Shown: piece by piece, positions 55,441 to 64,000 of the stretch
Numbering within the stretch: position 1 is the first letter of the stretch
How the letters are laid out: each line of letters begins with the position of its first letter
Origin: Craterostigma plantagineum
Taxonomy: Eukaryota > Streptophyta > Magnoliopsida > Lamiales > Linderniaceae
Assembly (NCBI GenBank): GCA_027422505.1
Contig: JAPQWV010000005.1
Coordinates: 10,855,501 to 10,919,500 of the forward strand
Length of the DNA stretch: 64,000 bases
Direction of reading: 5' to 3'
Made by a program: the position numbers and the translations under genes
Notes under the pieces: model-generated
The model's database searches: none
The model's input: only the letters and a program-made list of their open reading frames with translations
What the model was told of the DNA's origin: nothing

Positions 55441-55869
55441 GTTTGAAGGTTTGAGGATTGAGAGGAGATTCGAAGAAGATGATTTGAGGATAATTGTTAG
55501 GCTTGAAGTGGTTCTGGAACTTTTAAAGAAGAAGAGTCGGTTTAATTTAGGAAAAGATAAGGATGGATTTCAAAATTTGAAATTCAAAATTCAAAAGGAA
55601 AGTGGGAAACTGTCAGAAATCCCAGACTGATTTGATGTGATCTCGTAATTATGGAAAGGATTTGACAGATTGAAAAAGGAAGGGTTTTTTAATAATCGGG
55701 TTTCCCAAAATAACTGAAAAGCTGGAAAGATATCTCTACGAATTTCTATCAAAATAACTTAATCACATTTTAAGAATAGATCCGGAAGGTCGGGTATTCC
55801 TAAAATAATGTAGATGGCTGAAGGAATGTCTTTGAATGGGATAACTACGAATTTCTTCCTAATTTAAAA
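55441..55869. other. Short unassigned stretch
   Basis: No gene is visible. It lies between the env-like region on the minus strand and the copia leader on the plus strand, and is AT-rich with no clear repeats. Confidence 0.4.
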
Positions 55870-57559
55870 TACGACAGAATACATTAAGTAAACTTGCTTA
55901 TTTTCACTCAACACTCGAAATTCTTCAAACTTATGCTATATCTTCATTCGAAACTAAAACATTTCATTTCACAGATCTATTTCGCGTTAACGATCATTGC
56001 CAAACAAAACATGGACGGCCTTGCCATTGGATCTGACAACCGTGCACCACTGCTCAGATGGGGAGAGTACGGCATATGGAAGTAACGGTTTATTAACTTC
56101 ATAGAAATCAAGGATCTCGACCTCGCCAACGACATGCTTTCCTCCATCTTTGAGGAACCAGCTCAATTTTGGACCATCAACCCTGCTCAACCCGATACGT
56201 TTCCTCCCATTCCTGAGAGGAGAACTCCTAAGAACCCTAGTCGATACAATGATGCTGAGAGAGCACGAGCCAGAGCGGACAATCTTGCTCGACATTACGT
56301 ACTTCAGGCTCTACCAAACGATGTCTACAAGCAAGTCGACGCAATGGTCACCGCAAAGGAAATCTGGGATGAAGTATGCAAAATGATGGTTGGGACAGAA
56401 GTTAGCAACCTGTCTAAGAAATCTAGCATCCTAACTGCCTATGATTCCTTCAAAGCTAAAGAGGGGGAAGAACTTCGAGATGTTTATCTTCGTTTCCTGA
56501 GCATCATCAACGAGATGAGGAAGATCAACATCCAACGCTCCAACCTCGAACACAATATCAGGTTCCTCTCCACACTTCAACCTGAGTGGGGACGGATTGT
56601 AGTTCTGGTTAAGCAACAGAACAAAGATCTAGATGCTATGGATATTCATTCCCTACATGATAACCTCTCACAATACTCCCAGTATGCCAAAGAAATCAAG
56701 AACGACGGAAAGACAAGTGTCGACATGGAACCCATTACACTCGTGACCTCTAAATCAAGCCATAGGAGCTCGAGAACTTCCAAAGGAAAGCAAGCCATAC
56801 AATCTGACACTTCAAACAACGCTGAATCCGACCAAGAATCTGAGGACGAACTCTAATCAATCAGAAAGAAACTGGCTATGATCTCAGAGACGGTCAATAA
56901 GATGAGTGCCAAGAAATCATCTTCCTTCAACAAACAACGAACCTCGAGCGGGAAACAAAAGTTCGTTGCCCCTGAAGAGGCTGAAACAAAGAAATCTGAA
57001 GTAATAAAGAAGTGCTTCAACTGTGGAAAACCGGGTCACTTCGCCTCCGAATGCTTCAGACCTAAGAAGAAAAATACTGAATACTACAAGAAAAAATTTC
57101 AGCTCTCACAATGCAAGGAGGCGGGAATTGTCTTGGTTGCTGAGTAAGAGGAATGGTTGGAGGACACGTCAGATGAGGAGGAAGATGAAATGGCCTTCAT
57201 GGTGAAAAGCAATGACAATGACTCCGACAAGGAAGAGCCAGGCATAGGGTCAGACAGGACGGATGTCTCTTCATCCGACCTGGAGGTATACACCCCATCC
57301 CTAAAATGATTTTATCAAACTTGAACGTAGGATAACCGAACTCTCCATGCATCGCAAAGCTTACTCAGAACTCCAAAGCAACTTTGACAAAAATTATGCC
57401 TTATTAAACAAACAATAGGAAGAGATAGCTATTCTTCAAGAATCCTTAATCTTGTCAGAAACTAAAGGGAAGACCTTAGGAGAACTTATAGAAAGTAAAG
57501 AAAAAAAATTAGTGTTACCTGTAGGAGCTTAAAAGATAGTGAAGACGAACGAGTAAATG
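55870..57559 (+). pseudogene. gag: Copia gag fragment, same family as 34755-36091
   Basis: The 140 bp before the ATG at 56011 match the leader ahead of 34755. Gag starts MDGLAIGSDNRAPLLRW, and a TAA at 56083 interrupts it. The same frame continues through NDMLSSIFEEPAQFW, ADNLARHYVLQALPNDVYKQVD and WDEVCKMM to EDEL-stop (56856). It then runs through SETVNKMSAKKSS and the zinc knuckle CFNCGKPGHFASEC (about 57016-57057) to a TAA at 57145. An extra frameshift is near 57304. It retains the 53 codons (DLDAMDIHSLHDNLSQYSQY..) absent from the other copy. A copia LTR of another family inserted at 57560. Confidence 0.88.
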
Positions 57560-57909
57560 TGTAGAATATCGATTTTAATTGTGCTTTGATTAATTAGCTG
57601 TCCTCGTAGATTGGGGCTTTTATTGTATTTGTCCTTAGTTTCGGACTTATTTGCTATTTATACCAACCTTGTTTGGTATAAATACATTTGTAAACATTGA
57701 GCTTAATAGAGAAGATTTTAGACTTTGATCCAAAAGGCTTGCAATTCGATTTCTAGAGAGAGAAACAAAAAAATCTTCTCTCACTACTCGAGATTCTCTC
57801 AAAAGCTCTCCAAGAAGGTTTTCGATCGAAATCTCAATCTACGCAATTCTTATCGATTCCTTTATAATTCATGCCTAGGATCATAGAGTTGATTAATTAG
57901 GACCTAACA
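57560..57909 (+). repeat. 5' LTR of a second copia family
   Basis: It runs from TGTAGAATATCG to AGGACCTAACA and is followed after two bases by the primer site. It contains TTTATACCAACC..GGTATAAATAC and TCGATCGA (57822), as in the minus-strand LTR at 10342-10630. The left flank is the gag fragment of the other copia family, so it inserted there. Confidence 0.85.
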
Positions 57910-57911
57910 AT

Positions 57912-57923
57912 TGGTATCAGAGC
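57912..57923 (+). promoter_or_regulatory. Primer binding site, initiator tRNA-Met type
   Basis: TGGTATCAGAGC begins two bases after the LTR end. Confidence 0.92.
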
Positions 57924-58957
57924 AGATTCGTTCTGTTTTGAATCGAAAATTGTTAGAATTGGATCGAAATTTTAATTCTGACACTGTTCCATCGAAGAAC
58001 AGTTTTAGCGCGAAATTCAATTTCGATCTAATAGCTCAATTATGTGCTTATTTGGCTTGAATTTGATGATTTTGTGCTCGTCTTAGTGATATAAGTTGAT
58101 TGCGAATTAGATCTGTAGCTGTTTGAACTTCGATTTAGCAGATTTGATTTGATTCGAGAAATTACTGTTCGCGCGAAGAGCAGTTTGAACATGTTCTGAT
58201 TTTGCTCAAATTCCACATATTTTGCTTCATGAGGTGTTTAATTGTCTGTTCGTGAATAGTCAGTAGTTGATTTCGAGCAGATAGGTGTAATTTCACGGTC
58301 TAATTCATCATTTTTGCTTGAATCAGTGTTAATTGTATTCTGTCATTTTTTGCGATCATCTTAATTTTTCTCGCTAGATTCTTCGATTAGATTAATTTCT
58401 CGATTCCGCGCGAGAATTTTTCTCGATCAGAATACGAAGTCAAGAACGACTTTAGTAGAAAAATTTCTCGAGCATTAATTAGCGAAAAACTTTTTCGACA
58501 AAGACCAATTTTGACTTTGCGTGCGTAAAACTTACTGTTGAAAAACTTTTTCAGTCAGACTCCTCAGTTTGACTAAGCGAAAACCTTTTGCATCCGAGAA
58601 ACTTTTTCAGTCAACGAATTTATTTTGACCCAGCGAGAAACTTATTAAAAACTACTGTTTCTCCGCGCTCGAAATAAATTCGCGATCCAAATTTTTTTTC
58701 TCGACCAAAAGATTTTGAGCAATTTTTCTCGCTCGTAAATTTTTTGCTGACATACTCTCTCGCACGAGAACAGTAACAGTGACAATTTTTCTCGACGAAT
58801 TAATTTTTGATCAAACTTTAAAGATTGAGTCAAAAATAATTCTCGAATCTAATCTAGAATCAAACGCTACTAACTAATCGGCTATTTGTGAAGCACATCA
58901 CGTCAGTTCAAGACATCAAAACAACAAACGAAGATCCTACATCAACTCGAAGAAGAC
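57924..58957 (+). other. Long copia leader with decayed tandem repeats
   Basis: No gene is visible in this kilobase. Between about 58485 and 58640 a unit of about 55-60 bp (GAAAAACTTTTTCAGTCA, then TTTTGACTnAGCG) recurs three to four times. CTCG/CGAG-containing words (TTTCTCG, CGAGAAA) recur from 58330 to 58800. Confidence 0.55.
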
Positions 58958-60035
58958 ATGGATGCTTACTCACTAGGAAATGATAATCGTCCTCCAATTC
59001 TCAAGAGAGGCGAATATACAGTCTGGAGAAGCCGATTTCTAAATTTCATAGAGCTAAAGGAACAAGCAGAAGACCTTCTCTTATCAATTGAGCAAGGTCC
59101 AGCTCAGTTCTGGGTAGATGTTCCCGGGGACAACACTGCCAACCCTCCAATTCCTGCCTCTAGGTGACCGAAAGAGCCTATGGAATATACTGCGGAGGAA
59201 GAGTGAGAGCAAAAGCTGATCTAATAGCCAAGAACACGCTTATGCAAGGAATCCCAAATGATATCTATCGACAGACCGATAGTATTCCAACCGCTAAGGG
59301 AATGTGGGATGAGCTGCACAAGATGATGCAACGAACAGATGTCCGTATCAAGGCTTAGAAGGCTAATATTCTCACAGCCTAAAATTCATTCAGAGCTAAA
59401 CCAGAGGAGTGCTTACATGATCTATACCAGAGATATCTCACCCTCTTAAATGAGATGAGGAAAATCGAAATCTCTAAGACAAACATGGAAACCAACATCA
59501 GATTTCTTTCCTCTCTGCCCTCAGAATGGAAAAAGATATCCACTCAGATCAGACAGAATAAAGACCTAGAGGAGCTGGATATCCATGCCATGTTTGACAA
59601 TCTTGCACAGCACGAGGAAGACATAAGCGAGATTTAGAAGGAGCAGAAGTGTAAACTTATCGACGACTCAGTTGCCCTATTCTCAGACATGAGGAGCGCA
59701 AAATTGCGAAAAGAAAAGATCATCAAGCCTCCTACCCCCTCAGAATCTGAAGACGAATCAGATTCAGACATGGAGCCTAACATGAACATGCTGGGAAAGC
59801 AGTTGGCGCTAATTGGGAAAATGATGAACAAACAGTACTTCAAAAAGAAGTCCTCATCATCAGCCAATAGGCTTAGGACCTCAAGCTCGAAGAACAAAGA
59901 ACCTGCACCTGAGACTTCTGAGGTCAAGACTATCAAAGAACCGACCAAATGCTTTAACTGCGGAAAACCTGGTCATTACGCCCGAGAATGTACTCTCCCG
60001 AAGAAGAGAGACACTAACTACTACTCCAGGAAGCT
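58958..60035 (+). pseudogene. gag: Copia gag (second family), cut by a gypsy LTR
   Basis: Gag begins MDAYSLGNDNRPPILKRGEYTVWRSRF, and EQGPAQFWVDVPGDN follows. A shift and TGA near 59160 lead to the next frame: AYGIYCGGRVRAKADLIAKNTLMQGIPNDIYRQTD, WDELHKMMQ, then stops at 59356, 59380 and 59636, with NEMRKIEISKTNMETNIRFLSSL and HAMFDNLAQHEEDI between. The knuckle CFNCGKPGHYAREC is near 59950-59990. Coding continues to YYSRKL, where the gypsy LTR begins at 60036; the few codons after that are LTR sequence. Confidence 0.87.
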
Positions 60036-61250
60036 TGTAATACCCGCAAATTTTAAGAGGGATTACTACTGATAAATGATAAGGAAAATACTAAGAATGA
60101 AATTAAGAAATTTCGGGAATTTTATTGTGACTTTTGAACTAAAAATATTTCTGAACAAATATACTGAGAAACTGGTGGGTAGATAAGAAAAGTTGCACAA
60201 AATAAATTAAGGAATTATTTTCGAAAGTTAGATTTTTTTTTTTCCATAAATGATAGTATCTTCAAAAAAAAGATATATGCGAGATTTAATAGCCAAATTC
60301 GACGAGAACTAACTTATACAAATTTGGGTATAATATTCAGGAAAACACAGTGTGAAATTTAAGCAAGGTGGAATTAACGAATATTCGGATAAAAGACATA
60401 GAAGTCGTCTTGTGACGACAAGGTAGTAACATAACCAAATAATATTTAGGACACAAACAAACAAATAGAATAACCCGTAAGCTTTAACATGGATTAGATT
60501 ACTGCTCTACATGTGCGAATTAATGAAGTTGATCTCCGAACAAAATTGGATTTTCGGGAGAGAACCGAAAATTACGTTTGGGCCGAGAGGAGTTAAATAA
60601 TATGGGCCGAAATTGCTTAGAAAGCCCAAGAAATAAAAGGCCGAAATAATAGTAGAGCCCAAATAAAATTAATAAAAGTCCAATTTGAAATAACTAACTA
60701 ATAAAAGAGATGGCCCAAAGGAAATTAATAAAAGCCCAAACTTTGGTTCAAGAGGAGATATTTTCCTTATTTTAAGGAGATCCAACGCATGAAACATGGC
60801 TCCCATTTCCCTAAGCTAAATCCTATACAAAATAATCATTTACCATTCCAAGAATTGTGGGATTTTACTTTGGAGCAAGGCAAGTCACGTGGGTTTCACT
60901 TCACATCAACACTTAAATCCCATGTGAAAACCAATACCCAAAAGAACACTTAAGACAACGAAAATTACAAAAGAGAAAAAGAAACAACCGTCATTTGCAG
61001 AGCTTCAAAACAACGTGAATAGCAAAGGAAGAAAAGGAAGAAAGCCAAAACCAAAGAAAGAAGAACCGAGCAAAGGAGGTAAGAAACCTAACTAGGACTT
61101 ATAAGTCTTTAATAAATTATTAATACTTCACTTGGGTTGATTATTAGTTGAGTTTAGAGCAAAATAAGTGTCGGACGAAGCAAAAGACGTAGAGTTTCGA
61201 CCTGCTCGGTTCGATTTTCAGCCTTGGAGGATAGGTAGGTGGATTCTTTC

Positions 61251-61266
61251 ACCTACAACACATAAA
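61251..61266 (+). repeat. Left arm of the long-range inverted repeat in the Tekay-type LTR
   Basis: ACCTACAACACATAAA is the exact reverse complement of 63700-63715. Equivalent arm pairs exist at 36405-36418/37028-37041 (and 43972-43985/44595-44608) and 30103-30118/30875-30889 in two other LTR families. Confidence 0.9.
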
Positions 61267-63290
61267 GCATTTTTGTGATAATTGAACTCGGATGAATGGC
61301 CTTCCAAGTTCGAAAATATAGAAATTTTAACCCGTGGCTGTTTATTGATTTAATGTGCTACGTTTCAGTTCAATATGTGAGTATATATATGAGTCTGCGT
61401 GTTTAAGAGCTTAGGAGATTATTTTGTTAGGTGAATGAAACTTAGTTGATATGCTCTCCATGTTCGAAAGTGATGATTCTTTGTTTATTTGGTTTTGATA
61501 CCTAGCAGTTGCTTATATTATGTGTTTAATTTTAAATCCAATATATGGGTTTTATGGGGATAAGCACGTTTACATGCTTTATGTGATTTATCTATGTGCC
61601 GTGAAATAAGCTCACGTGATATATTTAATACTTGGATATGATGATTATGGGTTTGGTGAACTTGTTCAATGTTATGCGTGAAGTTTCATAACCAATATAT
61701 GGGTTTTGGTGAACATATGTGGTTATATGCATAATAGATAATTCAGTCAGTGTTAGGAGACGAAGATAATTGGTAGAAAAATAAGGTTTTGCGATTTAGT
61801 TCGTTCGAATGAGTTGACGAGGTGGAAATAGAAATTTTAGGTGAAGTTAGACTTTAATTTAGCGGGCTGAGGGATTTCGCTAATTGGGAATAAATCGGGT
61901 CGAAAACTAGCTTCGCGGGCTAGAGAATTTGCGAAATGTGAGATAGGGCGGGATGTTTCGAAAATGGTAGGTGTTCGACCTTGTTGGGGAATTATGCTTT
62001 TAATATTGTGTGTTATGTTTGGAACCCAATATATGGATTTATATTTGATTTTTTTACATGTTCTACTTGTTATGAGATTATTCGGGTGGTAACGAACTAG
62101 TGTAGAGAATTTCAAGGAATTAGGGTTTAAGTTTGATTATTGGACTATAGGTGTCTAACGAGTGAAATTGGAACTCTTTAAAATAGAGACTATTATTTCC
62201 CGGTTTGGGGTAGTTTGCGAATTGGGAGATGATTTCGGGTCGAAAAAGGGGTTTACGGGCTTCAGGTTCACGAGTTGAGATAGAGCGAATGTTTCTCACG
62301 GGTTGAGAAATTCATGAATTTGGGGAAACGATGTCGGGTCGCAAAACGTTCTTGCGGGCTTGGAGTCACGGCGTGTGTGAGAGCAAACGTCTTCGCGGGC
62401 CAAGATCGGGTCTTGCGCGGGCTAGAGATTTTTGTGAGCGAGAGACAACCCGGGCCGAGATAAACCTCTGGCGGGCCGATTAGATTTGCGAATGAGAGAG
62501 AGAGAGTTTTGCGATGCTTTGGGGTTCGCGAAGTACATACATCGCGGGCAGAATAACTTCGAGCGTTGACTAGGTAGTTTCACGAGTTGACCCACTGTGA
62601 AACTTAGTGCGGCTAAGTCAAATGGTGAACGTTGACCAAGTTTAGAGTGTTGACTTAGAATAAATTTAATTGGGCTTTAGTACAAATTTAGGCCCACTCC
62701 CACACTTAGTCTATTTTGAGCCATAAGAGTTAGGCGTAGGAGTTTCGCGGAGTTTGTACTCTCACGGGTCAATTAATTCACGAATTGACTAGCGACTTGG
62801 CGAATTGAACAACCCTTCGACTTAGGTTGGCGAATCCAATTTCCAATGTGGACTTTTTCCTCGCATGTTGACTAGTTAAGTGATTTTGGGCCTTAGTCCA
62901 AGTGTCGGCCAATTTAGCCTTGGGTCGTAAGAGTTAATTTGGGATTTTAAAATAGATTAGAGAATTTAGAATTGTGTGGGCTGAGTTAGAATTATACGGG
63001 AGGATTATTTCGAGGAAAATTAGGGAAATACTTATTAGGGAATCTTGAGGAATTATGGTTAGTAAATTACGATGTGAACGTAATTATCTTCGATGAAAAT
63101 ATTCATTCCATTATGAAATGTTGCATCCTTAGTTGCACTACATAGCATGTGCATGACATGTCGATATGGGAGATGATGACCGTGTTGGCATGGTGACACC
63201 TTAAGGTGTCGGCGCGAGGCGCATGTGGGTAGATGTGACCGATTTTGGTCGTCGACTCGGAGTCGAGTTGAGGTTGGTACTAGTGCACCT

Positions 63291-63533
63291 GACGGTTGGT
63301 GCCGTCGAGACGGGTGGTTGGTGCCGCCCAGCTTTATGTGACCGGTTGGTGCGGTATGATCAGTGGTTGGTGTCACTGATGACGGTTGGTGCCGTCGAGA
63401 TAGGTGGTTGGTGCCGCCTAGCTCTATGTGACCGGTTGGTGCCGGTATGATCAGTGGTTGGTGCCGCTGATGACGGTTGGTGCCGTCGAGATGAGTGGTT
63501 GGTGCCGCTCGGACTCTACGGTTGGTGCCGTAG
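63291..63533 (+). repeat. Array of about eleven small hairpins with constant loop
   Basis: The core GGTTGGTGCC recurs with different flanks that pair with each other: GACGG/CCGTC (63291, 63381, 63472), GGGTGG/CCGCCC (63312), TAGGTGG/CCGCCTA (63401), ACCGG/CCGGT (63431), ATCAGTG/CACTGAT (63359), ATCAGTGG/CCGCTGAT (63450), GAGTGG/CCGCTC (63493) and CTACGG/CCGTAG (63516). Four units form a 90-bp higher-order repeat present twice (63291-63380 and 63381-63470). An ORF crossing it on the plus strand is chance. Confidence 0.9.
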
Positions 63534-63699
63534 GTTCATTTTTGAGGTGCATAGTCCGACCTAGGGCCCTGATATTGAGATAGGGTATATTGTGGGAACG
63601 AGCGTGCATTGCATCTTATCATGTGGTGAGGTGTCGGGATCGGGATTGAGTGCACGCTGCATTTGCATGAATTCATCTACTGAGCATATCGCTCAGGCC

Positions 63700-63715
63700 T
63701 TTATGTGTTGTAGGT
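63700..63715 (+). repeat. Right arm of the long-range inverted repeat in the Tekay-type LTR
   Basis: TTTATGTGTTGTAGGT pairs perfectly with 61251-61266. It also ends in a TTGTAG|G acceptor-like sequence. The same 16-mer is present at 10748-10763 in the LTR fragment left of the Athila element. Confidence 0.9.
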
Positions 63716-64000
63716 ATGGATGAGTCCGGCGTCGATAGACGTCGCGACTAAGGCAGGCTGGCGGCGGTGACTCCACGGGCTTTTGAGGGCGAGAGCGGTA
63801 CATGGATGCGACCTGTGGAGCGGCTTTAGATATTTTGGATTTTTGGGGCTCCGGTCCGTGTAAAGATATCTTTTGTAAAACCACATTTTATGATATGTAT
63901 ATGTTTTTATTTAAAATGTTTTTATTAAATGGGCTTTCCGCGGCTTTCGTTGCGGAAATCCACCAAATATCTACATTAGAAAAGTAGGGTCATTACAGGT

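Larger units (their letters stand above)
60036..63998 (+). repeat. Tekay-type gypsy 5' LTR of 3.96 kb, element continues beyond the window
   Basis: It starts TGTAATACCCGC inside copia gag and ends GGGTCATTACA. The next bases GGT fit the start of a GGT-TGGTATCAGAGC primer region, so the element points rightwards. Contents in order are a GT-rich splice-like word (AGGTAGGTGG at 61234), a 16-nt arm ACCTACAACACATAAA (61251-61266), GCGGGC/GGGTCGAAA-rich sequence (61850-62600), a hairpin array (63291-63533), a TGAGC..GCTCA hairpin (63681-63695) and the matching arm TTTATGTGTTGTAGGT (63700-63715). Fragments of the same family flank the Athila element. Confidence 0.85.

Noticed and set aside
54949..55446. 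Plus-strand ORF of 165 codons
   Set aside because: It is the shadow of the Lys/Ser/Pro-rich N-terminal part of the minus-strand env-like gene.
63223..63450. Open frames across the GGTTGGTGCC array (both strands)
   Set aside because: The repeat lacks in-frame stops by composition. The pattern is explained by paired stems, not by a protein, and it lies inside an LTR.
63291..63533. CRISPR-like repeat array
   Set aside because: Units are 16-22 bp with almost no spacers, the flanks are palindromic rather than unique, and the context is a plant retrotransposon LTR.

Overview
The window is plant nuclear DNA made almost entirely of nested LTR retrotransposons. I found no host protein gene, tRNA gene or CRISPR array. 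The grounds for calling it a plant genome are Sirevirus-type Ty1/copia elements with env-like ORFs, an Athila-type Ty3/gypsy element primed by tRNA-Asp, Tekay/Del-type chromoviruses with LTRs of 2.9-4 kb, and a 5S-carrying Cassandra-type LTR. An angiosperm is most likely, but the species cannot be named from sequence alone. The setting looks like pericentromeric or other repeat-rich heterochromatin.

Layout. 1-208: end of a minus-strand copia element. 209-9131: plus-strand Sirevirus-like copia element lacking its 5' part (integrase, RT, RNase H, repeated polypurine tracts, a long env-like region, 3' LTR). 9132-10630: scrambled minus-strand copia remnant with its 5' LTR. 10640-10787 and 21605-21871: two halves of a Tekay-type LTR end, split by a complete Athila-type element (10788-21604, TSD gcgaa). 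That element is itself broken between protease and RT by a Cassandra-type solo LTR (15180-15644, TSD actat). 21872-25073: unassigned repeat-like DNA. 25074-33257: minus-strand copia element, split in gag by a gypsy solo LTR (29751-32640, TSD agagc). 33258-50385: plus-strand copia element whose gag is split by a nearly intact minus-strand Tekay-type chromovirus (36092-46566, TSD aaaaa). 50386-51119: truncated gypsy-like LTR. About 51720-55440: 3' half of a minus-strand Sirevirus (LTR, repeated polypurine tracts, env-like ORF). 55870-57559: copia gag fragment. 57560-60035: second copia family (LTR, primer site, leader, gag), cut by a 3.96 kb Tekay-type LTR (60036-63998) whose internal part lies beyond the window.

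How the parts work together. Gag forms the particle. Protease, RT/RNase H and integrase process the polyprotein, copy the RNA and insert the cDNA. The LTRs supply promoter and terminator, the PBS and PPT prime the two DNA strands, and the chromodomain directs chromovirus integration. Nearly every coding region here carries stops or frameshifts, so most copies are dead. The least damaged is the chromovirus at 36092-46566 (one stop and one frameshift noticed, LTRs nearly identical).

The most unusual signals are non-coding. (a) Three different Tekay-like LTRs carry a 14-16 nt inverted repeat enclosing a belt of short hairpins, with compensatory base changes between families. (b) One LTR has an array of about eleven hairpins with a constant loop and variable but self-complementary stems. 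(c) Dense clusters of a TCGNNCGA dyad lie in two gypsy LTRs and in the leader of an unrelated copia element. (d) A splice-acceptor-like signal follows the gag stop codon in two copia copies, and the reading frame is kept only downstream of its AG.
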